Shown here in pieces: positions 49,594 through 61,964 of a DNA stretch of 64,000 nucleotides; position 1 is the first letter of the stretch, and every line of letters begins with the position of its first letter. The stretch comes from Sisyra terminalis (lineage: Eukaryota > Arthropoda > Insecta > Neuroptera > Sisyridae): positions 52,586,630-52,650,629 of the forward strand of contig OY292274.1 of assembly GCA_958496175.1 (NCBI GenBank), written 5' to 3'. A model generated the notes under the pieces. That model saw only the letters and a list, made by a program, of their open reading frames with translations. It was not told the origin of the DNA and made no database searches. A program made the position numbers and the translations under genes.

Positions 49594-52500
49594 TATGGAA
49601 CAATTACTATTTGTTTTAATTTATTTTCGTCTAAACACGTTCCGCAAACTCATATAGGTTTCAACATCATTTTGTGAAGTAATATTTTGTTTTCAGTATC
49701 CAACAATGAAGTTCTTTCCATTAGCTTTTAGGTTTTTAATATTTTATTCAGATGCTTTCTTAATTTCTTGATTTCTTGCTCAATCATCGTTTGATTTAGG
49801 TGTCTTTCTACTGAACTATTTATGTAAACTTGTGAGGAATTATAACAATTACCAATTTAAATGCAATTTCGAGGTAATAGAACTTGTCTTAATGTATTTT
49901 TTGCCATTCAATGTTTTGTATTCATATCATTAGATGTTAAGGAGATGAATCCACCAAAAATTTTAAACAACTCAGCTTTGTGAATATTTTTTTAGCTTCC
50001 CACTTCTATAAGATATACTAATTTCATGTTTCCGGGCTTTAGCCTTAGCTCTCCAGTTTTACTCAGAAAAAACATAAAAAAACTACCACCCGTTAAATAG
50101 CAATCAATAAATAAAAACACGCATGCAATATGTAGTATTCATATACTTAATTCAAACCAAATTATTTAAACATTTTTCCCAATTTTAATGTTTATCTACC
50201 AGTACTCTTAAGCAGGGACGTTAAATTAAATGTTTCATAAAATTTAATAGTTATCTTGTTTTAAATTTCTAATGAACTTTCGTACATCGTTTGCACTAAA
50301 TGAATACATCCTCGTTGAAATATAAAACAAATAAGGTTTATAATAATAAAGATAACTATTTTCATCATTCATTTTTGTTGTTATTTTTAAAGCTAATTTC
50401 ATAATCTAAAATCAAATTGCAAACAAGCCATTAAAATAACAAAACTTTGCTTTTTTATAATAATTTAATGCATATTAATTATTATTTTGAATTGAAAAAA
50501 CTCATTATCCTCTTTGTTTCGATTTTCGTTTAATGTTGGTTATATATAACGTAATATGTATATTATATATATATCTATGTAGAATATGTCATTTAGCTGT
50601 TCATTATTCATCAAGCGATATATTTAATTTAACTCATAGAATTATAAAAGCCTCATTTTACAATCTATGATCCGTTCATATCATAATGAACAGGAACGGA
50701 GTTGAAGATAGGATAGGTTTGTTGAATATAGTCAAAACAGCAGCAAAATTGTATGAAATGAAATTGAGCTGCGTTGCATGGGAATGAGTTAAATGTAAAC
50801 GTTACAACGTAGGTTTCGCATTCAATTACTGAATCCATTATGCAATACTGATATTATAATAGATATTAAGTTAATTAACAATTACTTTGTCGAGTAATTT
50901 CAATTACAAGAGTTTGGTTTCAAATATCTCCGGTCAACCACGAATATTGATACAAATTTTCCATTTACATATCCCTATTCCTTTTTGCAATATGGGAATA
51001 ATTGTTAATCATTAACTAATTGAAACTTTTATTTCTAAAGGTATGATTTAATCAATAGTAAATAGTAAATATCGAGGAGTATTCCAAATGGTAAATATAA
51101 AAAAAATGGTAAATTTCTATTTATAGCTAGTTCTGTTTAATTAAAACATTGATTACGTCAATGTGAAATTGTGAGTTTTCTTTTTATTACTTTTTCTTTT
51201 ACTGTTAATGAAAAACATATTTTTTTTGTTGAAAACCATATGCACATTTGTTTCATAAGGATTTGTCGGTTATCCTTGTTTTTATTTCGCTTAATGTAAA
51301 ATTGTAGAGCATAGATGTAGTGAGAAAAATATTTTAAGCTTTCAGTGAACGTTTCATATTAAATTTTATTTATACGATATAATCCAAAATAATTCCGTTA
51401 TAAACTGAAGTAAATCCGATAAAAATTCAAGTTGAATTGAATCATATTGAGATGTGTAGACATGAATTATTACATTTGAAAATGAACTAGTCGCTTTTTT
51501 TTTATTAGTTCGTTCATCGCTGCAAGGTATTGAATATGAATTTTTTTTTATAACTTTCCTATACTATTCTGTGCAATAAAATCATTTTTCTATTTTTAAA
51601 TTATTTTTGACTATTTGCTTCATTTATAGATAATATTAACACATGAAAATCTCTTTTTACATGTAAATTATTTTCGACAAACAATTAAGGTTACGAATGG
51701 GCTTGTGAAATATTGTGTTACTAAAAGGATTTTGGGAAAATGATATCGTTATTAATGAATAATTTAACAAAATGAATTCACGATTTATTTACATGGAATT
51801 CAGTTGTTTAATTAATGTTTCCATTTAAAAATGAAATTTGATGAAATATTCTAACGAAATTCCTTTCCGATTGGATTTCATTTGATTCAATCTTTTAATT
51901 TATATTGGTAAAAATATTTTCTCGCTTCTAAAATAAATGTTGCTTTAAAACAGCTACGCACATAGCCATACACAATTGCAATTGGAATGAAAACGATTAC
52001 GGTGGTGAATTGCTCACAGAATTGTACACGTGGGGTTGGTAGACAGCTTCGTATAGTATCAGACCTCATAGATCAGTCACATTGTAAATAATGGGACAGC
52101 GAAATCGAAAAACGATAAAATCACAATCACAAAATACAACCGTAAATTGTTATTGTTTGAAAAATGTTATAGGCACAGAAATGAAGTGAAAGGGAGGTCT
52201 CAAACCACCCTCGAACAGTTTTAACGTTAACAACGTTGGACAAAAAGAATTATTACTGATGTAGTATGTGTTTCATTGGTCAAAAATTAATTACATTCGT
52301 ATGATAATAATTTTGTTTGTAAACGATCATGAAATTTGTCATTAATTGGCAATTTCATATATTTATACCGAATTTTTTATATATATTTTCCTTGGTGCTG
52401 GTTCAGTTTAAATTTGCATCAAACGCGTGTGTTCAATTTAGATTGTTAAATTTGATAAAAATTAAAACCGAACAAAAATTATTGAAATATTCATTCGATT

Positions 52501-53399
52501 TTCTCAAATTTCGTCATTGTCTCCCAACAAGTTACAAGTTTGTATAATAAACTTGCAACCAGATACCATGTATGCACTAAATTCAATTCCGGCTAAATCC
52601 TTATTGGAAGTGGCATTTTCAAAAGCAAATTTCTCTAATAAATCATTAATTTATATGGCCATTGTGGTAATAAAGAGCAGTTCGAGATGAGACTAGTATG
52701 TATGTAACATGAAACTATTAGTTTTGTTATTTAGAATCGACAATAATTGTCAATAAATTAGACGAAGAAAAGCGTTTATATTTGCTTTTATTTCAACGTT
52801 TCAATTTTGTATCATTCTTTTATTTATATTTTATGCGCTTGCTGTTTAAGAAAAATATATAAAAATTGCTCGTAACAACCACATTTCTTCTTATATATGC
52901 TGTGCGATCGATTTAAATATTACTTGGCTTGCAATAAATTTACATTTTACAGTTTTCCGGTAGCATTTTAATATAACGTTTCATCTTCAAAGGACTCTAA
53001 TAGCATTATGTTACATTTACAAGCTATTTGTCGCTGTGAACTCTAGATACCACTTAAAAGGGTCACTTACAAGTACACAAAGGTTAATATAAACTAATTA
53101 TTGATTCTGTTGTTTTCCTAGTATTACGCCAGAAATGCTTAATTGTGGAAAATAGCCTACATTGAAGCTATAAATATATACTATTGAATACACTTATAAA
53201 TCAGACAGTGATTTCTTAGAATGAATTAATATATTTCATATTTAGTAAATATTCTTAATTTCATCAAATATTAAATGACCACTTTTATGAATTTCAAATC
53301 CGCTCGGTATTATTTACAAACGTTTTAAAACAAGCAAGAAAAATAAAATGTCAGTTCACACAAAACGCAAAAATTATCAAAAATAATAAAATTATTTAG
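49594..53399. other. Unassigned AT-rich DNA
   Basis: No gene supported. A short (TA)n run lies near 50555-50572. GC-balanced patches at 50690-50830 and 51950-52230 have no family features. Confidence 0.4.
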
Positions 53400-53890
53400 A
53401 AATATTCAGTTTTTCTTTGTAATAACCCGATTAGAGTTTATACCCGATTTCGTTGAAGTGTTATAAGGACCTTATCGGGTCAAAATAAGATTAACCTCCT
53501 TAAAAAATTCTGATCGGGTTCACATAAGGATCGTTTGCGGTATGTAGAGAACCTCATTTAAAATAAATTGATTTTTCATCGGGTTTTCCTGATCGTATCC
53601 ATATAAGGACCTTCTTAGGATTACCTTATTGAGAAAGCAATATTTTTGATCAGGCTATCCTGACAAGTTCTAGACTAGGATCGCATAAGGATGATCTTAT
53701 TGAAAATAAAGTTATTTTCCATCGGGTTTTCCTGATAAGGCCCACGTAAGGAACTTCTCAGGTTTGCCTTATTGGAACAAAATTTATTTCTCAAAGGGTT
53801 ATGCAGATGCGTTCCATAGTAGGATGGCATCGGAATAACCTTATTTAAAAGAAATTGATATTTAATCCGGTTTTCTTAGGAACTTCTTAG
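53400..53890 (+). repeat. Degenerate ~72-bp tandem array
   Basis: A unit resembling ATCGGGTTTTCCTGAT, CACATAAGGACCTTCTTAGG, ATTACCTTATTGA and an AT-rich spacer recurs about six times. Unit starts near 53513, 53578, 53649, 53721 and 53793 are spaced 65-72 bp, and partial units flank them. It contains no long open frame. It lies immediately left of a LINE fragment. Confidence 0.8.
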
Positions 53891-53924
53891 GATATGTCTA
53901 ATAAAAAACAAGATAATGTAGGTG

Positions 53925-54325
53925 AAGCTGATGAAGAAATTATCCTCATCGTTGGCGAAAAACAAGCTCCTTATCTATAAGGTTATATTGAAATCCATTT
54001 GGATCTATGGTATCCAAATGTGGGGCACTGCATTTAATTCTAACGTTGAAATTCTCCAGTGAATTCAATTAAAACACTCCGACAAATAATTAATGCTTCC
54101 TGGTATATAAATAACACCAAAATGCATGGTGACACAGATATACTAACAAATTGTAAAAAAATATCAGTTAAATTAGAAAATAACTTTAATAAATTCTATA
54201 TTTCATTTAAGAATGTGATGAAAAATAAACATTTAATACAGCTTGCTGAAAGAGGAGCGGTTCAAGAGGCCGCTTTGGAATTGTCGATACAGAGCTTTAA
54301 TCTTGAGACGAAAAACTTTTTTTAG
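53925..54325 (+). pseudogene. Jockey-type LINE fragment
   Basis: The translation reads LKLMKKLSSSLAKNKLLIYK, VILKSIWIYGIQMWGTAFNS, NVEILQ, a stop, then IQLK. After a shift it gives NASWYINNTKMHGDTDI and a degraded tail. This is the KLLLYK...P-x-W-x-YG-I-QLWG-x-A...A-PWY block of Jockey-like elements, a more diverged relative of 32170-32480. An 88-codon frame at 54059-54325 is part of it and not a separate gene. Confidence 0.75.
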
Positions 54326-54559
54326 CTTTCTCAGCTTACGGAATTTCACTACCCCTATTGTTTCAAAAAATCTGAACAGTCATAAACTGCCAGAAAGAAG
54401 CTATTAAATAGATGTACGAGTAAAATAACTAGGAATTTTTGATAAATAATTGAAAACTATTTTTTTAGTTGATGAGAGCTTTGTTTGTATACTGGAAAGA
54501 CATGTTTGATTGATGGTGCAAAATTAAAAATTTGGAATCGTTAAAAACGCTAGGAAATG

Positions 54560-55200
54560 TTTTTTTTATTATTTATTTTTAATGTTAATAACAATGTAAG
54601 AAAAACGTTAAAATGAAATTGTTTTAGGATTTTATTTAATGAATATTTTGTATAAGTAAATTAATTAGTTTTTCAATGTTCATTATATTATTACACTTAA
54701 TTGTATTAATATTCTCTGTAAATTAATTCATTAACCTTAAACTTCAAGTTTATGATATCTTTTTTAAAGTATTTTTAAACCAATCCATTAATTATAATTC
54801 ATTTATCGATAGGTCCCGAATGACGTCAATGCACAAAACGTTCCATATATTTACATATCTATACGCAATCGTATATGCATAGACTAATGAATAGGGGCGT
54901 GGTTTTCTTAAATTTTCAAAATTTCAACAATCAAAACAAATGAGCTGTTTTAAATCTCACGTTCTCATTGGCTAATAGACGCATGCATTGAACATAGAGT
55001 GATGCTGTCATTAGATATTAGTGCACTGCTCAAAGCATTATGCTTGTATTAACGAGGCGCTTACCGCTTACTGCACTTAATATATATTAAGCTTATTAAT
55101 AATTATAGTAAAGTAAGTAATTCCCGGATTGAAATATTTTTAAAAAATGTAAGGAAAACGGCTTGAAATAAATATTTGTACCCCTGAAATTATTATCTTT
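54560..55200 (-). mobile_element. ~0.67-kb MITE family, copy 3
   Basis: On the minus strand it begins ATAATTTCAGGGGTACAAAT and contains AAGCTTAATATATATTAAG, TATGTTCAATGCATGC, CATTTGTTTTGATTGTTGAA, AACCACGCCCC, ATTGACGTCATTC and ATCGATAAATGAATTATAAT. A more diverged tail shares ATTAAGTGTAATAATATAAT with copy 1. The terminal repeat at the 54.56-kb end has decayed. Confidence 0.65.
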
Positions 55201-55321
55201 TTTAGTTGTTTATATATGTATAATAGACTGATTCAAAAAAAATGATGATTTTTTTTTTCTCAATTATATTAAAAATTTTGTTGGAAATGACAAAAAAAAA
55301 ATCCTGTGAAAGTTTAAGCTC

Positions 55322-56173
55322 TTAATATTAATATTAAGAGGTGCCGCATCGCAAATTTCGATTTTTCATTTCAATAACATGGGAACAATATTCTCTTGCA
55401 CTTTGGAATTTTATAGCTCACGTTAGTGACAATATTTCGGAATGGCCAAGGTATATTCTTATAGAAAATTGAACGATCTACAAAAAAGATCTCTTATAAC
55501 TTTCTGATATATTTATTTCTTCAAAAGTTATTCGAGATCAAATTTGAACTAAAGATAAATTTTAATATGTTTTCTATTTTTTGACGCAACCATCAATTTT
55601 ATGAGAAAATTGTATAGGTCATTTTTTGTAGAGAATTTTTTTTCTATAACTTATCTCTTTAAAAGATTTTGATATATTTCACAGGTCCTAAGTTATTTGC
55701 ATTAAACTGAAAATATTCGTAATTTTATTGTTTTAAATTAATTATTATTCCCTGAATTATTATATTTTTAACATAAAAATTATTTTTTTATTTTAATTAA
55801 ATAACTTAGGACCTGTGAAAAATATCAAAAACTTTTATAGAGATAAGTTATAGAAAAAAAGTGCTCTGCAAAAATGTCCTATTAAATTTTCTCATAAAAT
55901 TGATGGTTGCGTCAAAAAATTGAAAAAATATTAAAATTTCTCTTTAGTTCAACTTTGACCTCGAATAACTTCTGAAGCAATAAATATATCAAAAACTTGT
56001 TGGAGACCTTTTTTGTAGATCGTTCAATTTTCTACAAGAATATACCTTGGTCATTCCGAAATTTGTCACTAACGTGAGCTATAAAATTCCAAAGTGCAAG
56101 AGAATATTGTTCCCATGTTATTGAAATGGAAAATCGAAATTTACGATGCGGCACCTCTTAATATTAATATTAA
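55322..56173. mobile_element. 852-bp fold-back element with ~375-bp arms
   Basis: The arms are collinear inverted repeats: pairs such as GTGCCGCATC at 55341 with GATGCGGCAC ending at 56154, and ACATGGGAACAAT with ATTGTTCCCATGT, all sum to 111495. The drift is only 2 bp at the inner edge (CACAGGTCC/GGACCTGTG). Divergence is modest. Outside GAGGTGCC/GGCACCTC both ends carry the self-complementary TTAATATTAATATTAA. That could be the outermost arm or a palindromic target-site duplication. The loop is about 100 bp. No protein is encoded. Confidence 0.85.
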
Positions 56174-56477
56174 CAATTAAATTAAATTTTATGATTAAAT
56201 TTACAATTAAATTTTAATGATATTTTTTTATTTTTTATTTTAAATAATGAACATTATCGACGTAATAATGAATCTTGTATTCGAAGTCAATGAGTTTAGT
56301 TAGAAGTTAAAGACCCAGTATTTATTCATTTTAATCGGTGATTTTTAACATAGTTAAAGATACTGAACCTCAGCATTTGTTAGCATTCATCGAATCCTTC
56401 TTAAGTTGAAAAATAAAATATAGCAAATTTATGAAATGCAAATCGGTTTCGAATAATTTTTATTTAAATAATTATTT

Positions 56478-56863
56478 TTGGTAAAAATAGTCAGAGGACT
56501 AGGATCAAATAATAATCAGTCAAAACTATTTACTACATGCGCGACGTTTCGGCCCCGTTATTAAGCCTTCCTCAGGCGTTCTGAAATATAATAGCCATTT
56601 TTTTATTTATACCAAAAATTCAAACAATTATTACAATGAATTCTTTCGTACCATAAATAATCGCTTTAACCTTGTTAAAAATAATCATTGTCAAAAATAA
56701 TCATTACGGTATGAAAGAATTCATTGTAATAATTGTTTGTATTTTTGGTATTAATAAAAAATTGGCTATGATATTTCAGAACGCCTGAAGAAGACTCAAT
56801 AACCAGGCCGAAACGTCGCGCATGTAATAAATAGAATCCTAGTCCTCTGAATATTTTTACCAA
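56478..56863. mobile_element. 386-bp fold-back element with degraded hammerhead-like motifs
   Basis: The ends TTGGTAAAAATAGTCAGAGG and CCTCTGAATATTTTTACCAA are inverted repeats. The arms share ACATGCGCGACGTTTCGG, CAGGCGTTCTGAAATAT and AATTCATTGTAATAATTGTT, with a ~20-bp deletion in the right arm. Each arm holds CTGAGGA or CTGAAGA, a GGC...GCC hairpin, GAAACGTC and GCG, in the order of a hammerhead core (minus 56541-56578, plus 56782-56820). The core deviates from CTGATGA and stem I is only about 3 bp. A single-arm relative lies at 21180. Confidence 0.8.
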
Positions 56864-58681
56864 TTTATCATCATCGAGGATCTGAAACTCTACAATAATG
56901 TAATTATTTTTTCTTTCAATTTTATAATCGAAGATTCAAAGATTGAGTAGATTTTCTCTTGTGTTTTAGTCTGAAATAAATTCATGAATTAAAACTGTAA
57001 CTCACAAAAATGTTTGTATCACTTTTTTCATTGATTCATGAAAGTTTAAAGTTAAAGATTCAATCTCAATGGAACAGGCAAATATTTTTATTAAATCTAT
57101 CAGTTGATTTATCTATTACATTATGTATAATACTTACAAATAATAGATAACTAGGTCGGTATAAAAATATTATAATGCGAAAATGAATAATTCAAAAGTG
57201 CTATTATAGTTACTTTACAATTCACAAATTGCTCTAGCAAACGACCTAAGGAAAACGGGGAAAAATCAAGAAAAAATACGAGGCAAACTAATATCCGTCG
57301 AAAGTTTTGTATTGTTTCCTACCTGTTTGTGCTAAACATGCACATATTTAAAAAATGTTTTATTAAAAATTTCAATAAGCTGCTCCGCTTTCGCTCCCCA
57401 TCTATGCTTCGGTATTCGTTATTAAAACAACTGGGAATTAATTAAAGTGTGACATTTTGTATTCAATTATGCGAAATTAAATTTGACATTTTTGATGTTG
57501 TTGTCATTTGTGGAAAAGCTTCAAAAGTGATGAAATGAGTGGAAAACGAGTCAGTGGTAAGATAAATAAAAACGAGTGACAAGTCACGATTTTAAAATTG
57601 ATTTCTCTCATATTCAATGTCAAATAATTCAATTTATATTAAACACAGAGTCAAATTATCAATTTATCATCTATTTAAAATTTGTGTAGATCTATTATTA
57701 TGAATCTGCGAATTATATATGTATATGGTTGTACGGGAAATGGGTGCTCAAAAATAGTTTAGAAAGGTTTCTTTTTACTTAGATTTCCAGATGTGACTCT
57801 TACCAAAGCAATTCTTCGAATATATCGAGTTTTGGAACATATGCATTCGATATGCTCGGTGCCGTCTGTCTATTCTTATAAAAGAACGATACAATTTTGC
57901 CAGTTTCATTTTACATTATGTTTTGCAATGTTTTTCTCTTTCTTTCTATTTTTGTATAATATTATTAAACTGTAGGTATGCAGTGCAGAAAATACCTTGA
58001 CGTCTTACTACTTTATTCTTTATTAGAAAATAGCGAAATCGTTTCCTTTTTTGTAATTCCCGAAGGAAAAATGAAACAATATGCTTGTTATTTGTCTTTT
58101 AAGAATTTATTGCATCCAAACTGCAATACCGGGCAGATCTGTTGCTTTTCTTTTAGGTGTAATAAACTTATACTAATTACGTTCTAATTTAAAAATATCA
58201 TCATGAAAATAATTTATGCCGGAAAATGGTAAAGGGGCAGTAATATAATGTCATATATATTCAGAACATGAAACACGTGCCTGGTTCAAGTCATCCGCGG
58301 AGATATGTCGGTCCACATCATTTAAACGAATTGAGCCAAGTTTTCCGTGTTGCGTTTTATGCTGACTAGCTTTGTATATTTTCATATTGTAAACTTTAGT
58401 GTCTGTATAGAAAACGAATAGCTCTGTTTGAAATATGGAAAACAGTTTTTCAAATTGAATCGTACCTCTTATATTTTAAACGAGTCTATATTTTTGTTGG
58501 GCTTCACAAGTGATTTTGAAGGTATGCCTTGATTTTGATTGAAAATAGGAGACATTAAAATTAAATTAATTTTTTTTACATAAATTTTTCCGAGAAAATA
58601 TAATTTCATTTGGATTTTCTAGCATCTTTACCATTAAACTTAATCATGATGAAGAGAAAATTGTCATATTTGTGTACCTAC
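56864..58681. other. Unassigned AT-rich DNA
   Basis: No gene recognised. Frames at 57793-57975 and 57978-58187 are short and lack family features. Confidence 0.45.
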
Positions 58682-59755
58682 AAGGGTGTCCGTTATTTCC
58701 CAAATTGATTTTTTTACAGCGATTGCCTCCTGATCTTTTAGTTTAAGATATAAAAAAAATTATCCAATACAATTAAGCTCTTAATTTCTTGATTAAACCG
58801 TGCCGGAATCATGTTATTTTTACTATTTAAAATAACATGGGATTATTTGACTTTTTACTTTTAATTTTTTTTCTCAGAAACAAATAGATAAAAAGATTTA
58901 AGGCTAAATTATTCTGACGTATAATTTAACGCTCTACAAAAAAGGTCTCTTATGAATTTTCGAATTTTCGATTAAATCACTCCATTAAAAGTTATTCAAC
59001 ATTTAACTTGTGCCTAATATAAATCTTGCAATATTTTCAACTTTTTGCTCATTTTTACTTTTTTTAACTATAAAATCATTGGAAGAGAAGATAAAAATTA
59101 TTACTATTAGAGCGCAAATGATTATTTGTCTTAATTTTATGGCTTGAACTGAAAATTAAACAAAAAAAAACATTTTTTGACAATTAAAACCGGTGACATA
59201 AGATCCGAATTCGCTATAGTCGTGAAATTCAATTTATCCAGGATAAATTTTCGTACTTTAATCAATATTTTGTACCTACGAAGTGAATTTCATACTAATT
59301 AATGAGACTATCGACAAAAGTTCAATTATTATTCGAATTTTTACCATTTCACCTGACGTCATCTATGAGAAATTTTTTTAGAACTCTTAGTCAACATCAT
59401 TTTTATTGAGCCTATAGTCGATCGATTTGTCGTTAAAAAGTTAAATGCTGAATAACTTTTAATGGAGTGATTTAATCGAAAATACATAAGAGACCTTTTT
59501 TGTAGAGCGTTAAATTTTACGTCAGAATAATTTAGCCTTAAATCTTTTCATCTATTTGTTTCTGAGAAAAAAAAATTAAAAGTAAAAAGTCAAATAATCC
59601 CATGTTATTTAAAAGGTAAAAGTAACACGATTCCGGCATGGTTTAATCAAGAAATTAAGAGCTTAATTGTATTGGATATTTTTTTTATAACTTAAATTAA
59701 AAATTCAGGGGGCGATCGCTGTAAAAAATCAATTTGGGAAATAACGGACATCCTA
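58682..59755. mobile_element. 1.07-kb hAT-like fold-back element
   Basis: Left end AAGGGTGTCCGTTATTTCCC; right end (minus strand) TAGGATGTCCGTTATTTCCC. Both are flanked by the identical 8-mer GTACCTAC (58674-58681 and 59756-59763), a target-site duplication of hAT length. Inverted arms of roughly 325 bp enclose ~430 bp of unrelated AT-rich sequence containing TGACGTCA (59353). The YAGGGNTGTCC-like ends and 8-bp duplication point to a non-autonomous hAT. No transposase frame. Confidence 0.85.
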
Positions 59756-60091
59756 GTACCTACGTTGAAAGAAATCTACAATAAGTAATCATCAAAACAT
59801 ACTATCATGAAACAATTCCATAGAAACATATTTTAACAGGCAAACTGTAAAAGCCATAAACTCTGAAGATCTTAATTTGAGGACTGATAACAATAAAAAC
59901 TTATTGCTATAGTTTTTAGTGTAACTTTTTAATACTTCAAATAATACAGCTTGTGTATTTAGTTAATTAATTTTTGATATCGCAGAACCTAAAGGAAACG
60001 GGAAGAAAATACTAACAGAATCAAAAAGTATTAAATATTATAAAACTTTAGGGACTCATTTTCTTCTTAATCCAAACATAACTGCTAATAT
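59756..60091. other. Unassigned AT-rich DNA
   Basis: Spacer between the hAT-like element and the LINE remnant. Nothing recognised. Confidence 0.5.
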
Positions 60092-60860
60092 ATGGTGATC
60101 CAAAATAACAGTCTTTCGGAGAGTTCCAGATTTCTCAGAACTTGCTGGATGGTCTTTCTCCAGCGATTACGCTCTTCCGCTTATAACGGTGCGGATGCAA
60201 AACTCGAATCCACGAGCTTTTTCCCCATATCTATCCAGCGGGTCGGTGATCGTCCTCGTTTTCTTTTCCCTTCTGGTCATCCCTAGACCATTAAATTTTT
60301 CATGGTTTCGTGAAGTGCGATAGGTTCAAAAAACCTCAGGATTCGTCCATACGTCAGTGAAGAAAGTCTTTGAACTGGATTAACCTCATTCAAGATATAG
60401 GCATTTGCTCTTTTAGCATGGGATCCGCAACTTTCTCCTTCAAACTCATATTTCAAAGGCATGAATTCATCGTCGATCACATGAATAGTCCAAGTTTCCC
60501 AAGTTTCCGAAACGTAGGAGAAGATAGGACAAACCAGCATAATAACCAATCCGATTATAGTGGCTCTTAATAAGTAGCGATCCTTCCATACTTTGGACAG
60601 TTGTGTCATATGCCATCTAATTTTGTGCTCACATGGTCCCGATTTATTTATCATCGAGCCCAGAAAACAAAGTTATTTACAACCAAGAAAGGGCTTATTC
60701 TTTCTAACGATCATTATTCTGGTTTTATTTTTAAACCGTTTATTTTTAAACCAAAATCTTAGCCCACGATTTCAACCCTTTAAATGAGTTCCAACATCTC
60801 CTTCCCATTATTCGCAATTAAGATTGCTAATTAAAATTAGGTTCACTCAAAAATCTTTAT
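60092..60860 (-). pseudogene. LINE 3' remnant (same family as 12.9 kb)
   Basis: On the minus strand: LIANNGKEMLELI, then DFGLKINGLKIKPE, then a 123-codon open frame INKSGPCEHKIRWHMTQLSK, VWKDRYLLRATIIGLV, CPIFSYVSETWETWTI, AYILNEVNPVQRLSSLTYGR and ILRFFEPIALHETMKNLM. A shifted frame follows: GKRKRGRSPTRWIDMGKKLV, then AEERNRWRKTIQQVLRNLE. This is the post-catalytic region of a LINE reverse transcriptase through the usual GRSPTRW and W-R-K end. Frameshifts, a short duplication (ETWETWT) and a missing RRxLRIPW block show it is defective. Confidence 0.85.
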
Positions 60861-61234
60861 GTGGGAAGAAATGAAAGGTTGGTTTTATTTAAATATAAAT
60901 AACAAGGTGTTTACATAATTTTAATTTCAAATCGAAAAATAAATCGGGTTCTTTCCTTATTTTCTTGTTTTTGTGAACCAATTTCAAATAATATAAGTTA
61001 ACTTATTTTTTACGACCACAATAAAATAAATTCAAAAAATTTTCGTTTAGACCTTGGTGAACTTAAAATCATGATCAAATCATCAGTAGAAATTTTATAC
61101 CTATGATTAGTATTGTCTTTTTATGAATAATCAGGTCAAAATTGATGAAAAAATTTTCAGAACCAATTTTTTTACTAAATTGATGAAAAAATTTCAGAAC
61201 CAATTTTTTTCTAAATATAATTCACAAGTTTTTT
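60861..61234. other. Unassigned AT-rich DNA
   Basis: Contains a local direct duplication (TTGATGAAAAAATTTTCAGA and TTGATGAAAAAATTTCAGA, 61142-61199, each followed by ACCAATTTTTTT). No gene recognised. Confidence 0.5.
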
Positions 61235-61625
61235 TCATTTGGTTCTAGATGCTTTATTTGCTGGTTTCTTCCTAACGGTAGGTTCAATTTCGCGTAATTG
61301 AATTCTTTCCATCAACGTCATCAATCTCTGGTAAGGTTCTTCAAATTGGAATAGTCTGTTCCTGGTTTGAACAAATCCTATATTTCAATTCGTTTTCCTT
61401 AAATTTTCTTGGGACATTTAAGGTTCTCTTCGGCAACATGAGTGAATACTTTTCTTTGTAGAATTTGTCCAATTTGGTCAGCTTTTCTTCTTGTCACCAT
61501 GTCGATGATAGTTCTTTCCTTTTGACTCTTTTCAACGCTTTACGGGCTCGATCCATTCATTTCATTTTCTCCAGTCTGTTCTAGCACCACATTTAAAAGC
61601 TCTTCAATTACTACTTTTATTGTTT
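61235..61625 (-). pseudogene. Unrecognised protein-coding remnant
   Basis: Coding-like wording in shifting frames: VVIEELLNVVLEQTGENEMN, then MVTRRKADQIGQILQRKVF and THVAEENLKCPKKI. A last frame of 48 codons ends properly (61378 to 61235): GFVQTRNRLFQFEEPYQRLM, TLMERIQLREIEPTVRKKPA, NKASRTK, stop. Composition is less AT-rich than the neighbours, with a charged, basic C-terminus. I do not recognise the family. Frameshifts suggest a retrocopy or transposon protein relic. No intron borders were evident. Confidence 0.45.
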
Positions 61626-61964
61626 TACAAGGATTTTAGATTTCGAATTCATTTAATGCTATACTTCATTTATAGCGTTATAGCAACTTCTTCAGAAGTT
61701 TAAGACGAAATAGCTATCTCTAATAATGAGGAAAGGAAGGATCATGTTTGCCACGTCCAAATTATTAGATTTAGGATCCCTGAGGTCCTGGGTCCGTTAT
61801 TGCTTCGTGATCACGTGCTTTTTTGTATTTACAATTGAGCCCAAAAAAATGAAGGGATTTATCTTTGAGTCGCGATTTCCCCGATTACACCAAAAATTGC
61901 AATTAAATTTGAATAAATTAATTAAATGAAGCAAAAATAAAAAGTTTAACAATTTAGGATGTAA

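Noticed and set aside
53400..53890. CRISPR-like array of spaced repeats
   Set aside because: The genome is eukaryotic, the units are degenerate and contiguous without unique spacers; it is a minisatellite.
60370..60570. 66-codon plus-strand frame
   Set aside because: Antisense of the LINE remnant at 60092-60860.
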